From positions 25,628,723 to 25,692,722 of the forward strand of contig CM075103.1 in the NCBI GenBank assembly GCA_037576195.1: a stretch of DNA of 64,000 bases, in the 5' to 3' direction. The translations under genes and the position numbers were made by a program. This document shows, piece by piece, positions 63,310 through 64,000 of this stretch. Position 1 is the first letter of the stretch. Every line of letters begins with the position of its first letter. The stretch comes from Phytoseiulus persimilis. Lineage: Eukaryota; Arthropoda; Arachnida; Mesostigmata; Phytoseiidae. The notes below the pieces were generated by a model. The model did not search any database. It worked only from the letters and a program-made list of their open reading frames with translations, and had not been told where the DNA came from.

Positions 63310-63389
63310 CATTTCTCCATAGAAATGACCTACATGATATTGACAAAAGTTCATCCCCTAACGTACCGTTCCAGTGGAGCACGAATGCT

Positions 63390-64000
63390 CTATCGTTTAC
63401 CCGCAGCCTTGGCTTTGGCTTTGACCTTAAGTTTTCGTTTGACTTGAACTTCTTCCTGGAACACTATACTCGGGTCTTCGAAGCGATGCACGGTTTCATC
63501 ATAAGCTTCGTCTGGTAGAGGGTTTTCCGCGTCCGGAAAATATGTCGGAAAAGGCGGCATGTTGTCTGGCTTCGGTTGCTTCTTCGGCATGAGAGTGTCA
63601 TAGATTTGGACGAAGGAATTCGTTTCTCCCATCACAGAAGGACCTTGGACATAGATCACGCCGTGCTTATAATTGATTCGGAGAATTTTGAGACCCGCTA
63701 TAAGCCGCCGCTCCTGCCCTTCATGCCCGGGCATTTTCTTTCCTTTGAGGATTCGACCTCGAGGTCCTACCAACGATCCTCCTCGATTGTGGTTTTTCGT
63801 GGTTCCGTGAGTGGCTCTACCGCCCTTCATGCCCCATCGGCGCTTGGCGCCCATGAAGCCACGGTCGATCGTTTTGCCATAGACGTTAACGTAGTTCCCC
63901 GCTTTGAAGTGGCCGGCGAACAGCGGCGTTCCTGGCTGAAGAGCTGCGTTCGGCGACACCAGGAACTTTGTTAGTTTCTTCTTGGGCGCGACCCCGGATT
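63390..64000 (-). CDS. MRPL3: Mitochondrial ribosomal protein L3 (bL3m), C-terminal part
   Basis: The frame is open from the window edge to the stop at 63390 (about 203 residues, N-terminus cut off). bL3m is a core protein of the mitochondrial large ribosomal subunit near the peptidyl-transferase centre. Recognised blocks are KKKLTKFLVSPNAALQPGTP, HFKAGNYVNVYGKTIDRGFM, RRWGMKGGRATHGTTKNHNR, GRILKGKKMPGHEGQERR, LKILRINYKHGVIYVQG and PPFPTYFPDAENPLPDEAYD. The loop with GxATHG and KMPGHxG is diagnostic of L3. A basic C-terminal tail (KRKLKVKAKAKAAGKR) extends past the usual end. No intron occurs in the visible part. The upstream exons lie outside the window. Confidence 0.95.
   Translation of the reverse strand, partial: SGVAPKKKLTKFLVSPNAALQPGTPLFAGHFKAGNYVNVYGKTIDRGFMGAKRRWGMKGGRATHGTTKNHNRGGSLVGPRGRILKGKKMPGHEGQERRLIAGLKILRINYKHGVIYVQGPSVMGETNSFVQIYDTLMPKKQPKPDNMPPFPTYFPDAENPLPDEAYDETVHRFEDPSIVFQEEVQVKRKLKVKAKAKAAGKR

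Overview
The window is nuclear DNA of an arthropod. Genes are split by short GT-AG introns (mostly 70-400 bases), base composition is close to even, and most proteins have clear animal orthologues. The kinase shares the hinge sequence VQCLMETD that I recall from fly rolled. A parasitiform mite is my best guess, but that is inference. There is no bacterial, organellar or CRISPR content.

Left part (1-17 kb). After about 3 kb with no recognisable gene comes PMPCA, the mitochondrial processing peptidase alpha subunit (minus, 8 exons, 506 aa). It is divergent to NAT9 (plus, 3 exons, 208 aa) across a 331-base shared promoter. NAT9 is convergent with a CELF/Bruno-type RNA-binding protein (minus, 7 coding exons, 471 aa) that probably has a 2.6 kb 3'UTR. 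Upstream of CELF lies the last exon of an unidentified single-pass membrane protein (minus, near 17.0 kb).

Middle (17-42 kb). A long stretch to about 31 kb has many short overlapping ORFs and simple repeats but no gene I can support. Three minus-strand genes follow: an MPV17L-like membrane protein (197 aa), a secreted alpha-carbonic anhydrase (at least 281 aa), and calreticulin (401 aa, ending HDEL). Two near-consensus ER-stress elements lie just upstream of calreticulin.

Right part (42-64 kb). This holds a BTB-BACK-propeller protein (661 aa), the ERK MAP kinase (357 aa, TEY loop), a one-exon secreted protein resembling the plant self-incompatibility S1 family (163 aa), and the C-terminal part of mitochondrial ribosomal protein L3, which runs off the edge. 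It also holds three traces of hAT DNA transposons. Two are short elements with perfect 8-base target duplications (42960-43577 and 56233-56687). The third (about 62.05-63.19 kb) encodes a 196-residue transposase remnant in which the N-terminal motif and the C-terminal dimerisation domain are joined without the catalytic middle.

The genes are mostly unrelated housekeeping and signalling functions rather than one pathway. The strongest lead for new biology is the S1-like secreted protein at 57.4 kb; next are the hAT mini-transposase with its related short elements, and the calreticulin promoter.
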